A stretch of 64,000 nt of DNA. It comes from Trichopria drosophilae (taxonomy: Eukaryota; Arthropoda; Insecta; Hymenoptera; Diapriidae). The stretch covers positions 4,092,001-4,156,000 of the forward strand of contig CM059582.1 of the NCBI GenBank assembly GCA_030407085.1, read 5' to 3'. Shown piece after piece: positions 39,001 through 47,372 of the stretch. The stretch's first letter is position 1, and every line of letters starts with the position of its first letter. The notes under the pieces were generated by a model that made no database searches, was not told where the DNA came from, and saw only the letters and a program-made list of their open reading frames with translations. A program made the position numbers and the translations under genes.

Positions 39001-42000
39001 AAACTTTAGAATCTCATTTTTTTTTAGAAATGAAGATACGTAATAGTCTGGACATATTACTAGACCCATGCCAAAAAATTAATGTTTCAATAAATTTTTA
39101 TTGGATTATTGCAAGACCATTACCGTTTTTGTTACTAGAACTTTTAGTTTAATGCTTATGGTGGCATTTTATGCAATTATTCATAGAGTTACCATATTCA
39201 AACCTAGACAGCAGCAGTTCTTTCATTAAAAAAATGTAATCAACTCTATCATAACAAACACAAATGAATAAATGTCAACAACAGGCTCTATTGTACAAAA
39301 TACATAAACATGCTGAAATAAGTACACTGTCGGAAAGAAACCAATTATGGAAATTGACGCAGTCAATGTTTTTAACTTTATATACGAATCCAATGCTTAT
39401 TCCCCATTTTTGAGCAATTTTTCGAGTTGTTCCTAAAAACTGGAGCTACTTTGAAGCTCGAAAAAAACTTTTTTTTTGCCAGAGCGTTTGATTTTCAAAA
39501 TTATAATAAAACTTCGTGGAGAATGTAATTGTATTTGCTAGGAGTTGGTTACTGAATTATTTTAGCAGTATTTTATCGAATTTTTGGCAGATTCCAATCA
39601 CAATTTTCCCGTATATAATATGATAAGTAATTCTTATTGGAATATGCGATATAAAAATTTGAACTTTAATTTGCAAAATATCTTTGAATTTTAGCTTTAA
39701 GTAATCAACCAAAACAAAACACTAAATACAAAACCATAGGATCAATTTTGCTTTTTTTACTGACGTTTTTGTAGTTTAATTTTTTTCATTTTTAAAGTTT
39801 TCATTTTATTTAACATCTTACAATGCCAGACAACTAAGTTAATTATTGTTACGTTATTAATTACGATATTTTACTTCTTGTAAAAATGATCAAAAAGATA
39901 TTTTGTATATTTTGTGGTTACGGTGTCAGAAACCTTCGGTTTTTATGCTAATGTTCAGTAAAAATTAAAAAACGTTCAGCTGTCGAAGATGCTAGAAGCT
40001 TTTTTATTAATTTTTCGGGGATACTAGGGAATATTTTAGCAGATTAAAGAAATTATTAAACGATCAGAAAAAAAGTATTGCAGAGTGTGAGAAACTAAAT
40101 TTTCTCCGGGCTATATTTATTTTGTTCCCTAGGAAGATAAAGTGCAACTTCGTTTCCGCCATATGCTCTATGATCTACGTAATCCACAGATTAGTCAACA
40201 TCGCACAATCCGATTTAAAATTTCAATCCAAAGCTTTCGGGTGGAATGTGTTCGGGTAAGGTCGCCATTGTTTATTCTCATCTTATCTTTTTATTTTCAT
40301 TAGGGTCTTAAGTACTGCGTTCCGATTGGATGACGTCGGATTTGGTCATCCTCTCGTATCACCCCACATGTGTGCCACTTTCTTTCGATTTTTATTTATC
40401 TTGGAAACGCGGGTGGTGGTGTCACTTTGGCGCACATCGTCGCGATGTCGTCATTGTTTCGACAGAAGTTCGCGATGGAGCATATACACGTGCGAGAAAA
40501 GATACGCCGGCGGGTCGAGCTTCGAAACCTTGCTCTAAACGAGCTGCGCCCTGATGCCGTCGGAGATAATTAATCTCCACTCCCGCACTTGTCGCCATCT
40601 TGCTTCCTCCATTTTTTTTTCTTTCCCCATCTTGTTCCCTCTTTTTCCTCGGGTATATTTATCTCTTTCTGGTATTGACGTAATGCTCTCGTCGGCGATG
40701 CTCTCCGCTAAGTCCCCGTACACAAGTGGGTCAGCAATTTTGCCAGAATCGTATTCCTTCGGAGTGAGGACGTAAAAATGCAAAGGCGAAGGGGTCGGTA
40801 CTAAAGCCTCGCGACGGCTAGTTTCTCTTTTTGTTACGAAGATTGGCTCGATGTGATGTACGACGTGTGGTAAAAAGCATGCCGGTCCTCTTATAAGGGG
40901 GTTCGCAAAGTGAAAAATGGAACGGCCAAGATAATAAAATTGCATTCCTGTTATTGCTCGAAATGGTAGCCCTAAGAATCAATTTTTATGGCCATTGTTT
41001 AATTGCAATTCAAAAATCATTTTTATTTTCATTGCAAACATTCCGGGGCCCCTTTGTTATTTTTTAGATTTGAGTACGGTGGGAGAGAATTAAGACAAAA
41101 GAATTTAAGGGGGCCAAATAATGTCTTAATCTCGGGACGTTTCAATTTTTGACTTCTTTTTAAGCAAGTAAACAGATACATGCTGTAACTGTTGAAGTGA
41201 AATGTCGTTCCAAAGAGTAAAAATCGATGAGTTGAACCCGTAGTCAATTTTAAAACTAAAGAAGTATGTTCTCAGCCATTTAGAGTATATAATCCAGTTC
41301 TTATTGGCGGTGATATTACGAATGTATTCTATAGGATTTAAAATATACTCCAAAAGGTAGATATTCTGCAAGACATAAATTAACCAGTCTTTATTAGAGA
41401 GAGTGAACGTTAAGTTGTACGTTTTAGAAATACTCATGTCGTTTCAAACATTTCTCAAACAAGTTATTCTCTGATTACTGAATTGGGACTAGAATAATAT
41501 TTACTAATTTATTTGTGATATTTGCAAAAAAATATTGTCCTCCACTTTATCACCCATTAACTGCATATTCATTATCAAAAGAAGGTTATCGTTAAAAAAT
41601 TGCCTATTACAACCACGCCTTTAATTTTTCCCCTACACAAAATCATCGCGCTAGCATTCACCTGATGAAAACTGTCGCATTAAATGAAAGACAACGCGCC
41701 AACAATTACAGCGCAACATGATCAATGCATCGCACCGATTCAGTTCGCCATCGCTATCTGGGTTGCCTATCAGTGTTGTGATTAGGATTTGAATATGTTA
41801 ATTGTATATTTACGCTTAATTATAGGCATAAAACGTCTGCGAACGCGGCATTAATTTGATTCGATGCATAGTGAGATTTACGCTTTAACCTTTCCCAGCG
41901 TCTGAGGAATGCGATTAATTTTCTTATGGGATTTGATTGCTGAATTTTAATTTGTGTATTTTACGATATCAAACTATCCTGAAGAATTTGTTTTCTCCTT

Positions 42001-45000
42001 TTAATACGTTTCAACAAAATTGTTATGTCTCTTCCGTGACCTTTTTTTATAAGATGGTTATTTTCGTTTCGGAAAATCAGTTTATGGATATGAAAACGTT
42101 TGAACGGTTCTTGATGCTGTTGCGATGTAATTTTGTGTTGGAACAATGTGTACAATAATAAAAAGATTCTGTCTTCGTGTTGGAAAAAGTAGACCACTTA
42201 ATACCCACATTTTCATTGATCTTGCGTACACGGAAAAAAATAATAATTAAAAAAAATAATCGTAGGAACTGCCCCTTATTCTTCTCAAGATGTCCTTAGG
42301 ATGTCCTCAATAGTTCCTCATGAGTTCCTCCGGATGTCTTAAAGTCCTCTTGCATCGTTTTGGCCTCCAAATCAGCTGACGTCAAGTGAAAATCCTGAGA
42401 GGATTGATTGTTCACTTTTATCATCCTGTTAACATCCTCAAGACATTCTACATCCTCAGGATGTCTTGAAGATTAACCGGTTGATAAATGTGGACATTTG
42501 GCGCTTCACAGATGCTGTTGAGGATATCCTCAGGAAGATGTGCTATATTGATCTGGTGAATGTTGGCCATTGTATATTTGCTAAAAGAAACACATGCGAA
42601 GTTTTGTTGTTAATGATTTGCGAATAATACAGTTTGGTTCATTAAGAATGGTAGACTCCAATACTGCATGATCACTATTCCTATAAACATGTCTTTTTCT
42701 AGACATGGTAGTAAGGCACTTACCATTGTTGTATTTCCTACCATTCCTGATGAAGCGAACAACAGTTTTTCTGAGCAGTTGTCAAGAGCAGATGTGCCAT
42801 GTATATAACAATGTTCCTTGTGTATTTTGATTACGATCAAATAACAATTATAACGAAAAGTTAAATTCCAACCATGAAATTTAAAGGATAGAATGAAATT
42901 GATGAACAAATAGCGTTTCAAATTTTTTAAATAAATTACGAACGAACGTTGAAAAAGACTTAGTAACCACACCTCATACGTGTAAGTAACTGACGTTCGA
43001 TTAGTTCAAAGTCGATTATAACAAGTCACTTATCCCCGTTTCAGCTGAAAACTGTGATGGAGCGGTGTGAGAAGATTCCAGCTGAGACTTTCGATACCCG
43101 AAGCAGAAACAACGTCGACGACGAGCCGAGGCTTTGGCCTCTAGTCGATCATTCTGGAAAAGCTCCAGGCGAGTCCGATTACGTTCCATCTCCATCCGAT
43201 AGAGATCAACTTCAATCACAAACTCTCAGCCACGCGGATCTTGAAGCTTACGTCAGGAGCTATCAAGATCAACAAGTGTCACAGGTGTGTTCCGCTATTT
43301 GCATAGACTAACTTTACCTTTAGTTAATCCTGTCTAGTTGCTGTGTTTTGATTGATTTTCATAGTTTGTTCATGATGGCTTAAGTGAAAAATAGTTTTAG
43401 AGTTTTTTAAAGTCTGGGGTTTTATTTTAACTTGTCTGATTTAATAATTAGTATTATTACATGTTAGTCGACTATTTAGATCTCTCTATCCATGGAAGTT
43501 TGATGCTGCATTTTGATTCCAATGAATTTTTAACTATTATTATTTTTTCAAAATGCGTGCTTCTTTTTCTTAAAAAAAGAAACATGTCTTCCTCTATTAT
43601 CAGCTAATAATTTTTCGAATCTTCCTTCATTTCCAACCAAAGATGTTTGCTATCTTATAAATTAATACGTACAGTTAACTACAAATATTTTGTCGCCAAT
43701 TTGAGATTTCACTATAACATTATTTTTCATCGTGTACGTTTTATTTTTATGGTTCTTATTTTCTGTTCTTTTCAATGTTCACTTTTTATCCTTTATAACT
43801 ACTTGTTTCATTAAGATATCTCAACTCATCTACATTTTAATATTAATATCGATAATTTATTCCATAACTGTTTTAAATTTTCAATGATTATGGTGTTCCA
43901 CGTTTATACATAATTTGAAACGAGTTGACATACATTATATACTTAAAAACAAAATAACGAAAAAACAAAGTTTTCAATTTTTGGGTATGTTTTGCCTTTC
44001 TAAGATAAGGAAGTTAAAATTTTGACCGAAGGAATTGGAAGCGCACACCCAAAAATAGAGGGTTCCACCCTGATATTTTCCGTTTTTTAAACTTAAATGC
44101 GTTAACAAACGAGTCATCTAGTTTTCTGGTTCCACGGGACAGTAATTTGTGTTATTTTTATAAATAATTAGTAAATGATCTAAACTTGTATTCATAGGTA
44201 ACTATTAACTGCTTGAAATGGTGTTATCAATTAGTAATGAAACTACTAAAAACCAATCTGAGTTTTAAAATAAAAATTGTACATAAGCCGATTATATTTT
44301 ATTTGAATTTTTTCTTTTAGTAAAGATTTTGCAAATAAAAAAATAATATTGACTAATTAATATTATTAGTTCCTAAGAAATAATTTCACAATAGGTCATA
44401 TAATTATTTTCTTCAAATAACATTCAGAGTTCGATGAGAAACGACGATGCAAGAATTTCCTTTCATTTATCGGCCTTTCGTGTATAAGTTCTTCATTTAT
44501 GCACTGTAAGCAAGTATTGCAGAATTATTGATAATTATTTTTAATATTTCTATATAATTTTATGTACTTAAAGTTCGCACCATTAAAGCCCAATGAAAAC
44601 TTATTATCTCCAAATTATCTCTAAATCTCCAGCAACCTAATCATTGCAAAAAAAGTTCATATACGGTGTTTTCCTCTCATTATTTCTGTCCCATCAATTT
44701 TGAAAAATCATGATATAAAATATTTCCTGAAGTTTAAATTGAAAGTGAAGGAAGTGGGGGCATTTGTAGTAGCTCATAATTAATTTAGTAAATCATCAGA
44801 GTAAGATGGAAATACTACATCATTCTTTCAATTGCAGGTCGACCTATATCGAGAATCGAATTTGACGCAAGTGGGTTTAGAAGAATATACGCGGGTACAA
44901 CATTCGCAACAACCAAGTTATGCCCAATCCGAGGGTTACCACAGTTATGTATCCAGCGTGGATTCGACGACAACTACTCCCTTCTTGGACAGGTGGGTAC

Positions 45001-47372
45001 TATTATTAGAAGCTTTTAAATGGTGTCAAAGTGAATAAATAGAAGCACTAACAAAATAGTATTAAAAAAGTTTCAAGTGTGAAAATGATTCCAATTCCCT
45101 TAATCAGGAAATGTAACAACAATTCGATACTTTTCAGATTACGAAGGGATAGTGAAGCGGTTGCCCAAAGGCCAGTACCGACCTGGGAGGATGTGTCCAT
45201 TAGGGAAGGTCGCGACAGCGTTGTCACGACATCTAGCGGCAGCGCATCCAGTAGCGAAACACTCAAATGGCATGGCTCGATGTCTGATGTTAGCGTGTCC
45301 AGTGGAATGCCCAGTCGTCCAAGCGGTGGAGACAGGTGGCACCATGGGTCGATGTCGGATGTCAGTAGCATTAATGGAGCTCCTCCGGTGCCAAAACCCA
45401 ACGAAGAAAATGAAAAATGGAACCAGTCTTCCATAAGCGAGGCAAAGATAAATCAGCGTGACAAATGGCAGGCTTCTATGAATGAAAGGAATATAGAAAT
45501 CGGAGCGAGGGACGGATTGTGGCAGGAATCGAATATCGATGATGATCTTCATTCAGAGAGGTCTTTGGGACAATGGGAGTCTATTTCAGTATCGAAAAAC
45601 GTGACACCGAGAATTCCGGGAAGATCGAGCAAATCGTTAAGTCCGGAATGGGATCCTATTCATAGCTCAATGTCGGATGTGAGTATGGTAAACGGTTCGC
45701 AAAGTAGTAAGCAATTGATCGCACACAGCGCCAGGGTACAAACGCCTCAGCGACATCATTCGGAGAGCGTTTTGTACTTGGATAGAGAGAGAAGTCAAAG
45801 AAAACTTTATCCTGTTAGTACTACCCAACCGCAAGAATCTCATTCAAACTCGAGGTAATCTATTGTTTTTGTTGATACTATTTTTATCAACACGGAATTG
45901 TTCTTTCAATAACTTTTCATTTACAGATTAACGCCATCATCGCCACAAGCACAATTGTCTGTTGCTGAAAGGATAAGCGAACTAGAGAAGCAACAACAAA
46001 TGCGATACACTTATTTAGACCCAGAAAAACGTCATCGCGTTTCGGATCCTACCTTAAAGGCTATTCAAAAGAAGGCATTATTGTCATATTATGAACGCCA
46101 CCATCAGTCTTCTTGGAGATCGGAGCCCCAACTTGCACAAGCTCCGGTGCCGGTTCGGCACAGTCCACCTCCGCAACCTCCACCTCGTCCTAGGCCCTCT
46201 TCTCGAAGGGCCAGTTCAGCATCCGATTACGCTAGCGGAGCTTGGAGAGAAAAGAATGGAAAAGGTACAACACCAACGACGGAACCACTCCCTCCGCCCA
46301 AACATCAGCACAGCAATAGCTGCGGAAGTCTCTCTACAGATTTGCTGGGACCAGTAATAGTTGGACCAGCAATTTCCATCGATGATTGGGTTCCAGAACG
46401 ACCACCGAAAAATCCGCATTTGAGAAGCGTTTACAACGAGCGGGTTCCAAGTCCTGACCTTCCACCGCCATCTCCACCAAATGTTACCGAAAGTGAGGTC
46501 TTGAATTGCGACGATCCGTTACCACCACCTCCTCCAGACTTGGACTATCCTCACTCTCGAATAGAAACTGAAGATAAGAAGAGCCGAGATACATCATGCG
46601 AAAAGGTCAAATCCGATAGATTTTCTGTTATCAGACGATCTCGTCACGGAAAGTCCAGTAAAACGTCGCCAACGAGCACTCCAACGAAAGCGACAATGAA
46701 CTACCATGACCAACGACAGGGTTACAAGAACGCCGATGCGAAAATGGCCATTGAAAATGGAGTTTCGGCCGGATTCGCTACTCATCGGATGACGGCAACT
46801 GGTCGGTCTAGCTTGAGGTACTCTTCCACTCAAAAGCTCGTCGTAAACGGTAGAGTTGCTCCTGTGAGGATGGTCGCCGAAGAAAGACCATATTCCTGCA
46901 ATCCTCCGCTTCCTGATTTGATATCCCAGCGGTATAGTGATTCCGGGAATCAGCGACCGTCTCCGCAGGTACCCGTAGAACCGAGGATATTAAGACAGGA
47001 TTCCATGAAAGAAACACATGGGTCGAAACTGGAAACATTAGGTCAAAAGCCGCAACCGCAAGTGGCGAAAAGTTTGGAGAGATGTAACTCCATCAATGCT
47101 GGACAAGCTGAACAGCATCCTTCTCGGCCAAATTATCTGCCGCTGGAGAATACGAAAAGCTCCAGAAGTTACTCTAAGTATCAACAAAGGAATTATTATG
47201 CCTTGCCACCCAAGTACACTGATACTCCGAAACAGAAAACTCCAATTTCGTCGGAGAGGTCAGATCGTGGTTCTCCAACGTCACCACCTCCGCCATTAGC
47301 ACCGAGACTGAATACACCTGGGAGGAAGTCGTTGCCACCACCGAGGCCGGCACCCCCGCATAGTCTTCTTGG
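20681..47372 (+). CDS. Shroom: Shroom: apical-constriction actin scaffold, six exons visible, 3' end outside the window
   Basis: Joined coding segments are 20681-21049, 29546-29843, 43045-43284, 44838-44992, 45138-45854 and 45927-47372. All junctions are AG/GT and all split codons keep frame (3225 nt). From the ATG at 20715 the product is about 1063 residues before the last donor. I recognise insect Shroom from several conserved blocks: 'QPSYAQSEGYHSYVSS' followed by TPFLD, 'ETLKWHGSMSDVS', 'RHHSESVLYLD', and 'RVSDPTLKAIQKKALLSYY'. Known of the family: Shroom binds F-actin and, through its C-terminal ASD2 coiled coil, recruits Rho-kinase to apical junctions to activate myosin II. The part seen here is the disordered, Ser/Pro-rich N-terminal and central region. 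No PDZ domain is seen, and ASD2 must be encoded beyond 64000. Introns are 8.5 kb, 13.2 kb, 1.55 kb, 145 bp and 72 bp, then more than 16.6 kb. Upstream exons are unresolved. Confidence 0.93.
21480..21700 (+). repeat. Two tandem copies of the GATTCGTGATCAGC core
   Basis: GGTTTGATTCGTGATCAGCG near 21497 and GTTGGATTCGTGATCAGCAA near 21606 are each followed by a ...CG(GG/AG)(T/A)AAA(TG/CG)TTT...CATTTCG-like stretch and preceded by CAAACAATTTAATTTT(G/A)CA. The unit is about 109 bp. Confidence 0.7.
21894..23003. repeat. Long inverted repeat, arms about 380-400 bp
   Basis: The left arm (about 21894-22290) matches the reverse complement of the right arm (about 22625-23003) at roughly nine bases in ten, with a spacer of about 335 bp. 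Shared runs include CCCAATAATTGCGTTTTTTG, CTAATCGCGTCTTTTTGCTC, CCGTCGGATTTTTTT and AGTAATTATTATCAT. Both arms contain the same open frame (MRFLTLKRAVLI...), which comes from repeat similarity and has no known domain. The right arm extends outward into the family copy to about 23160 (ending near AAAGGGTTAA). It could fold into a large hairpin if transcribed in the Shroom pre-mRNA. Confidence 0.85.
23869..23907. repeat. Twin 39-bp element, copy 1
   Basis: AAAGAGAAACC, then a variable stretch, then CGTGAGAAAATATCAATTAA. The same length and order occur at 27683-27721. Weaker similarity continues upstream (CTGACA and GCAAA words), so the constrained block may be about 80 bp. No coding frame is shared. 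Candidate enhancer element. Confidence 0.7.
27570..28100. promoter_or_regulatory. Candidate intronic enhancer (conserved-noncoding-like island)
   Basis: A moderate-GC island with dense homeodomain words (ATTAATTA, GATTAAT, TAATTA), CGCATTAAAC and GTTGCCTATCA (27999). The last two also occur in the 41.6-41.9 kb island. No splice-linked frame is seen. The enhancer role is inferred from composition and shared words only. Confidence 0.3.
27683..27721. repeat. Twin 39-bp element, copy 2
   Basis: Direct-orientation partner of 23869-23907 within the same intron, 3.8 kb downstream. It adjoins the GC-richer island that runs to about 28100. Confidence 0.7.
29546..29843 (+). CDS. Shroom: Shroom exon, proline-rich with YPSWP and SWTDHTNYPKE blocks
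   Basis: The acceptor is TTTTCCAG|G and the donor CAACAG|GTGGGC. The first base completes the split glycine codon and the exon ends in phase 0. The peptide begins YSESIGFDSFSLPLNERDD, then has a seven-proline run followed by IRDSSGLKG, a compact block HEKYPSWPSALERRSEEE, and RSKSWTDHTNYPKEKP. The proline run could bind SH3, WW or EVH1 partners (inference). An internal GGTTTGT at 29652-29658 could act as a weak alternative donor, but the downstream part reads as coding with normal codon use, so I use the later donor. Intron retention would add nine residues and a stop. Confidence 0.85.
29850..34670. other. First part of Shroom intron 29844-43044
   Basis: A+T rich with no supported exon. 30670-30850 (TTAACCCATTAAGGG, then AACGGACACTTTTTCATGG) and 31140-31400 (CGCCATTTTG twice) are old copies of the dispersed family. 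31690-32070 is dense in TTAGTTAA/TTAACAAA/TTAGTCAA words. 32500-32900 and 33440-34130 are slightly richer in G+C without recognisable coding content. Confidence 0.45.
34679..34873. mobile_element. MITE-like element with 17-bp terminal inverted repeats
   Basis: ACAGAAAAATGGGTTAC at the left is exactly the reverse complement of GTAACCCATTTTTCTGT at the right. The 195-bp interior also folds loosely, with TTAGTAATAAAATTTGCTAA against TTAGTAAAAAACTGACTAG-type words. No frame. The target duplication is unclear. Confidence 0.7.
35260..35837. mobile_element. MITE-like element with terminal inverted repeats over 100 bp
   Basis: The ends begin ATCACGGTGAGCTTCGATCA on both strands. About the first 68 bp are almost identical, through GTATCGTGCACATCGCAGAT and GGGGTCTTTTTG. 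The arms then differ by an insertion of about 30 bp on the left and resume at AAAATGATCGC and AACTCAAAATAACTCAATTT. The interior is A+T rich without a transposase. The arms are well preserved, suggesting a young insertion. No convincing target-site duplication is seen. Confidence 0.85.
35850..40070. other. Middle part of Shroom intron 29844-43044
   Basis: No exon can be supported. 36730-37300 is a GC-richer island with CpGs (CGACTTATCGAGAAG, GATGCAGCGGGTGC) and a minus-strand frame of 111 codons without recognisable motifs. From 37560 to 40070 the sequence is strongly A+T rich. Confidence 0.45.
40076..40135. repeat. Dispersed relative of the GGGAGCAAAATAG cluster
   Basis: GCAGAGTGTGAGAAACTAAA, then TTTTCTCCGGGCTA, then ATTTATTTTGTTCCCT follow the same order as 18341-18397 (CAGAATGTGAGAAACTTATT, TTTGCTCCCGGCTA, ATTCATTTTGCTCCCT). 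Confidence 0.75.
40240..40940. promoter_or_regulatory. GC-richer island upstream of the 3' exon cluster, possible alternative promoter
   Basis: CpG-containing sequence with TCGCCATCTTGCTTCC (YY1/pleiohomeotic-like GCCATCTTG), pyrimidine-rich runs and GGGTATATTTATC. Open frames on both strands (up to 136 codons on the minus strand, 40535-40945) are unrecognised. It lies 2.1 kb before the exon at 43045, whose ATG at 43054 could start a short isoform. Promoter status is inference. Confidence 0.2.
41630..41930. promoter_or_regulatory. Candidate intronic enhancer sharing words with 27.6-28.1 kb
   Basis: A moderate-GC island with GTCGCATTAAATG, GTTGCCTATCA (41762), GCGGCATTAATTTGATTCG and ATCAATGCATCG. 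The words CGCATTAAA and GTTGCCTATCA also occur in order at 27962-28009. No coding frame. Confidence 0.3.
42270..42560. repeat. Cluster of AGGATGTCCTC-type palindromic words
   Basis: About a dozen variants of TCCTCA, AGGATGTC and their reverse complements occur within 290 bp (AGATGTCCTTAGGATGTCCTC, CATCCTCAGGATGTC, TTGAGGATATCCTCAGG). A TCAGCTGACGTCA palindrome lies in the middle. This suggests a degenerate foldback element. No coding frame. Confidence 0.65.
43045..43284 (+). CDS. Shroom: Shroom exon, 80 codons, phase 0 at both ends
   Basis: The acceptor is CCCCGTTTCAG|CTG and the donor TCACAG|GTGTGT. The exon is exactly 240 nt in phase 0 on both sides, so it could be skipped or included without a frameshift. 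The peptide starts LKTVMERCEKIPAETFD and is acidic and polar, with DYVPSPSDRDQLQSQ and SHADLEAYVRSYQDQQVSQ. The opening LKTVMERCEK could be the end of a helix begun in the previous exon. An internal ATG at 43054, nine bases into the exon, would suit a shorter isoform if an alternative promoter lies in the preceding intron; the GC-richer stretch at 40.2-40.9 kb is a candidate. Confidence 0.85.
43290..44830. other. Shroom intron 43285-44837
   Basis: A+T-rich intron without a recognisable exon or repeat, apart from short TTAGTA-type words near 44160-44240. The branch and pyrimidine tract before 44838 (TTCTTTCAATTGCAG) look normal. Confidence 0.6.
44838..44992 (+). CDS. Shroom: Shroom exon with the conserved PSYAQSEGYHSYVSS block
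   Basis: The acceptor is TTTCAATTGCAG|GTC and the donor GGACAG|GTGGGT. The exon starts in phase 0 and ends with two bases of a split Arg codon. The peptide runs VDLYRESNLTQVGLEEYT, then QQPSYAQSEGYHSYVSS and DSTTTTPFLD. The last two blocks are the strongest match to fly Shroom as I know it, where the same Gln-Pro-Ser-Tyr-Ala-Gln-Ser-Glu-Gly-Tyr series is followed by a Ser/Thr-rich run and TPFLD. The function of this block is not established; its Tyr/Ser density suggests phosphorylation or short-motif binding (inference). The next intron is only 145 bp. Confidence 0.93.
45138..45854 (+). CDS. Shroom: Shroom exon with repeated W-x-SMSDVS motifs
   Basis: The acceptor is TACTTTTCAG|A and the donor CTCGAG|GTAATC, with split Arg codons at both ends. 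The 238 whole codons start LRRDSEAVAQRP. From 45268 the exon carries about seven spaced copies of a short Trp-Ser motif: KWHGSMSDVS, RWHHGSMSDVS, KWNQSSISE, KWQASMNE, LWQESNID, QWESISVS and EWDPIHSSMSDVS. A conserved block RVQTPQRHHSESVLYLD follows. Both long open frames on the opposite strand here (about 128 and 137 codons) are shadows of this exon. Retaining the following 72-bp intron puts a TAA directly after the donor codon. Confidence 0.93.
45927..47372 (+). CDS. Shroom: Shroom large exon: conserved helical block followed by a proline-rich region
   Basis: The acceptor is CATTTACAG|A and the donor CTTGG|GTAAGT, a strong consensus. The 481 whole codons start LTPSSPQAQ. At 45955-46105 lies a conserved block, AERISELEKQQQ then DPEKRHRVSDPTLKAIQKK and SYYERHH. 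It is likely helical and is found in insect Shroom. The rest is low-complexity and proline rich: PPPQPPPRPRP, PDLPPPSPP, DPLPPPPPDLDY, SPPPPLAPRL and KSLPPPRPAPPHSLLG. These are typical of ligands for SH3, EVH1 or profilin. Basic Ser-rich patches (RRSRHGKSSK, RSSLRYSSTQK) resemble kinase substrates (inference). The exon ends with two bases of a glycine codon, so at least one further coding exon exists outside the window. Confidence 0.94.

Noticed and set aside
40535..40945. 136-codon minus-strand frame
   Set aside because: In a GC-richer island where stops are rare; no family, no splice support, and competing frames on the other strand.
45048..45552. Minus-strand open frames of 128 and 137 codons
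   Set aside because: Antisense shadows of the Shroom exon at 45138-45854; no recognisable motif.
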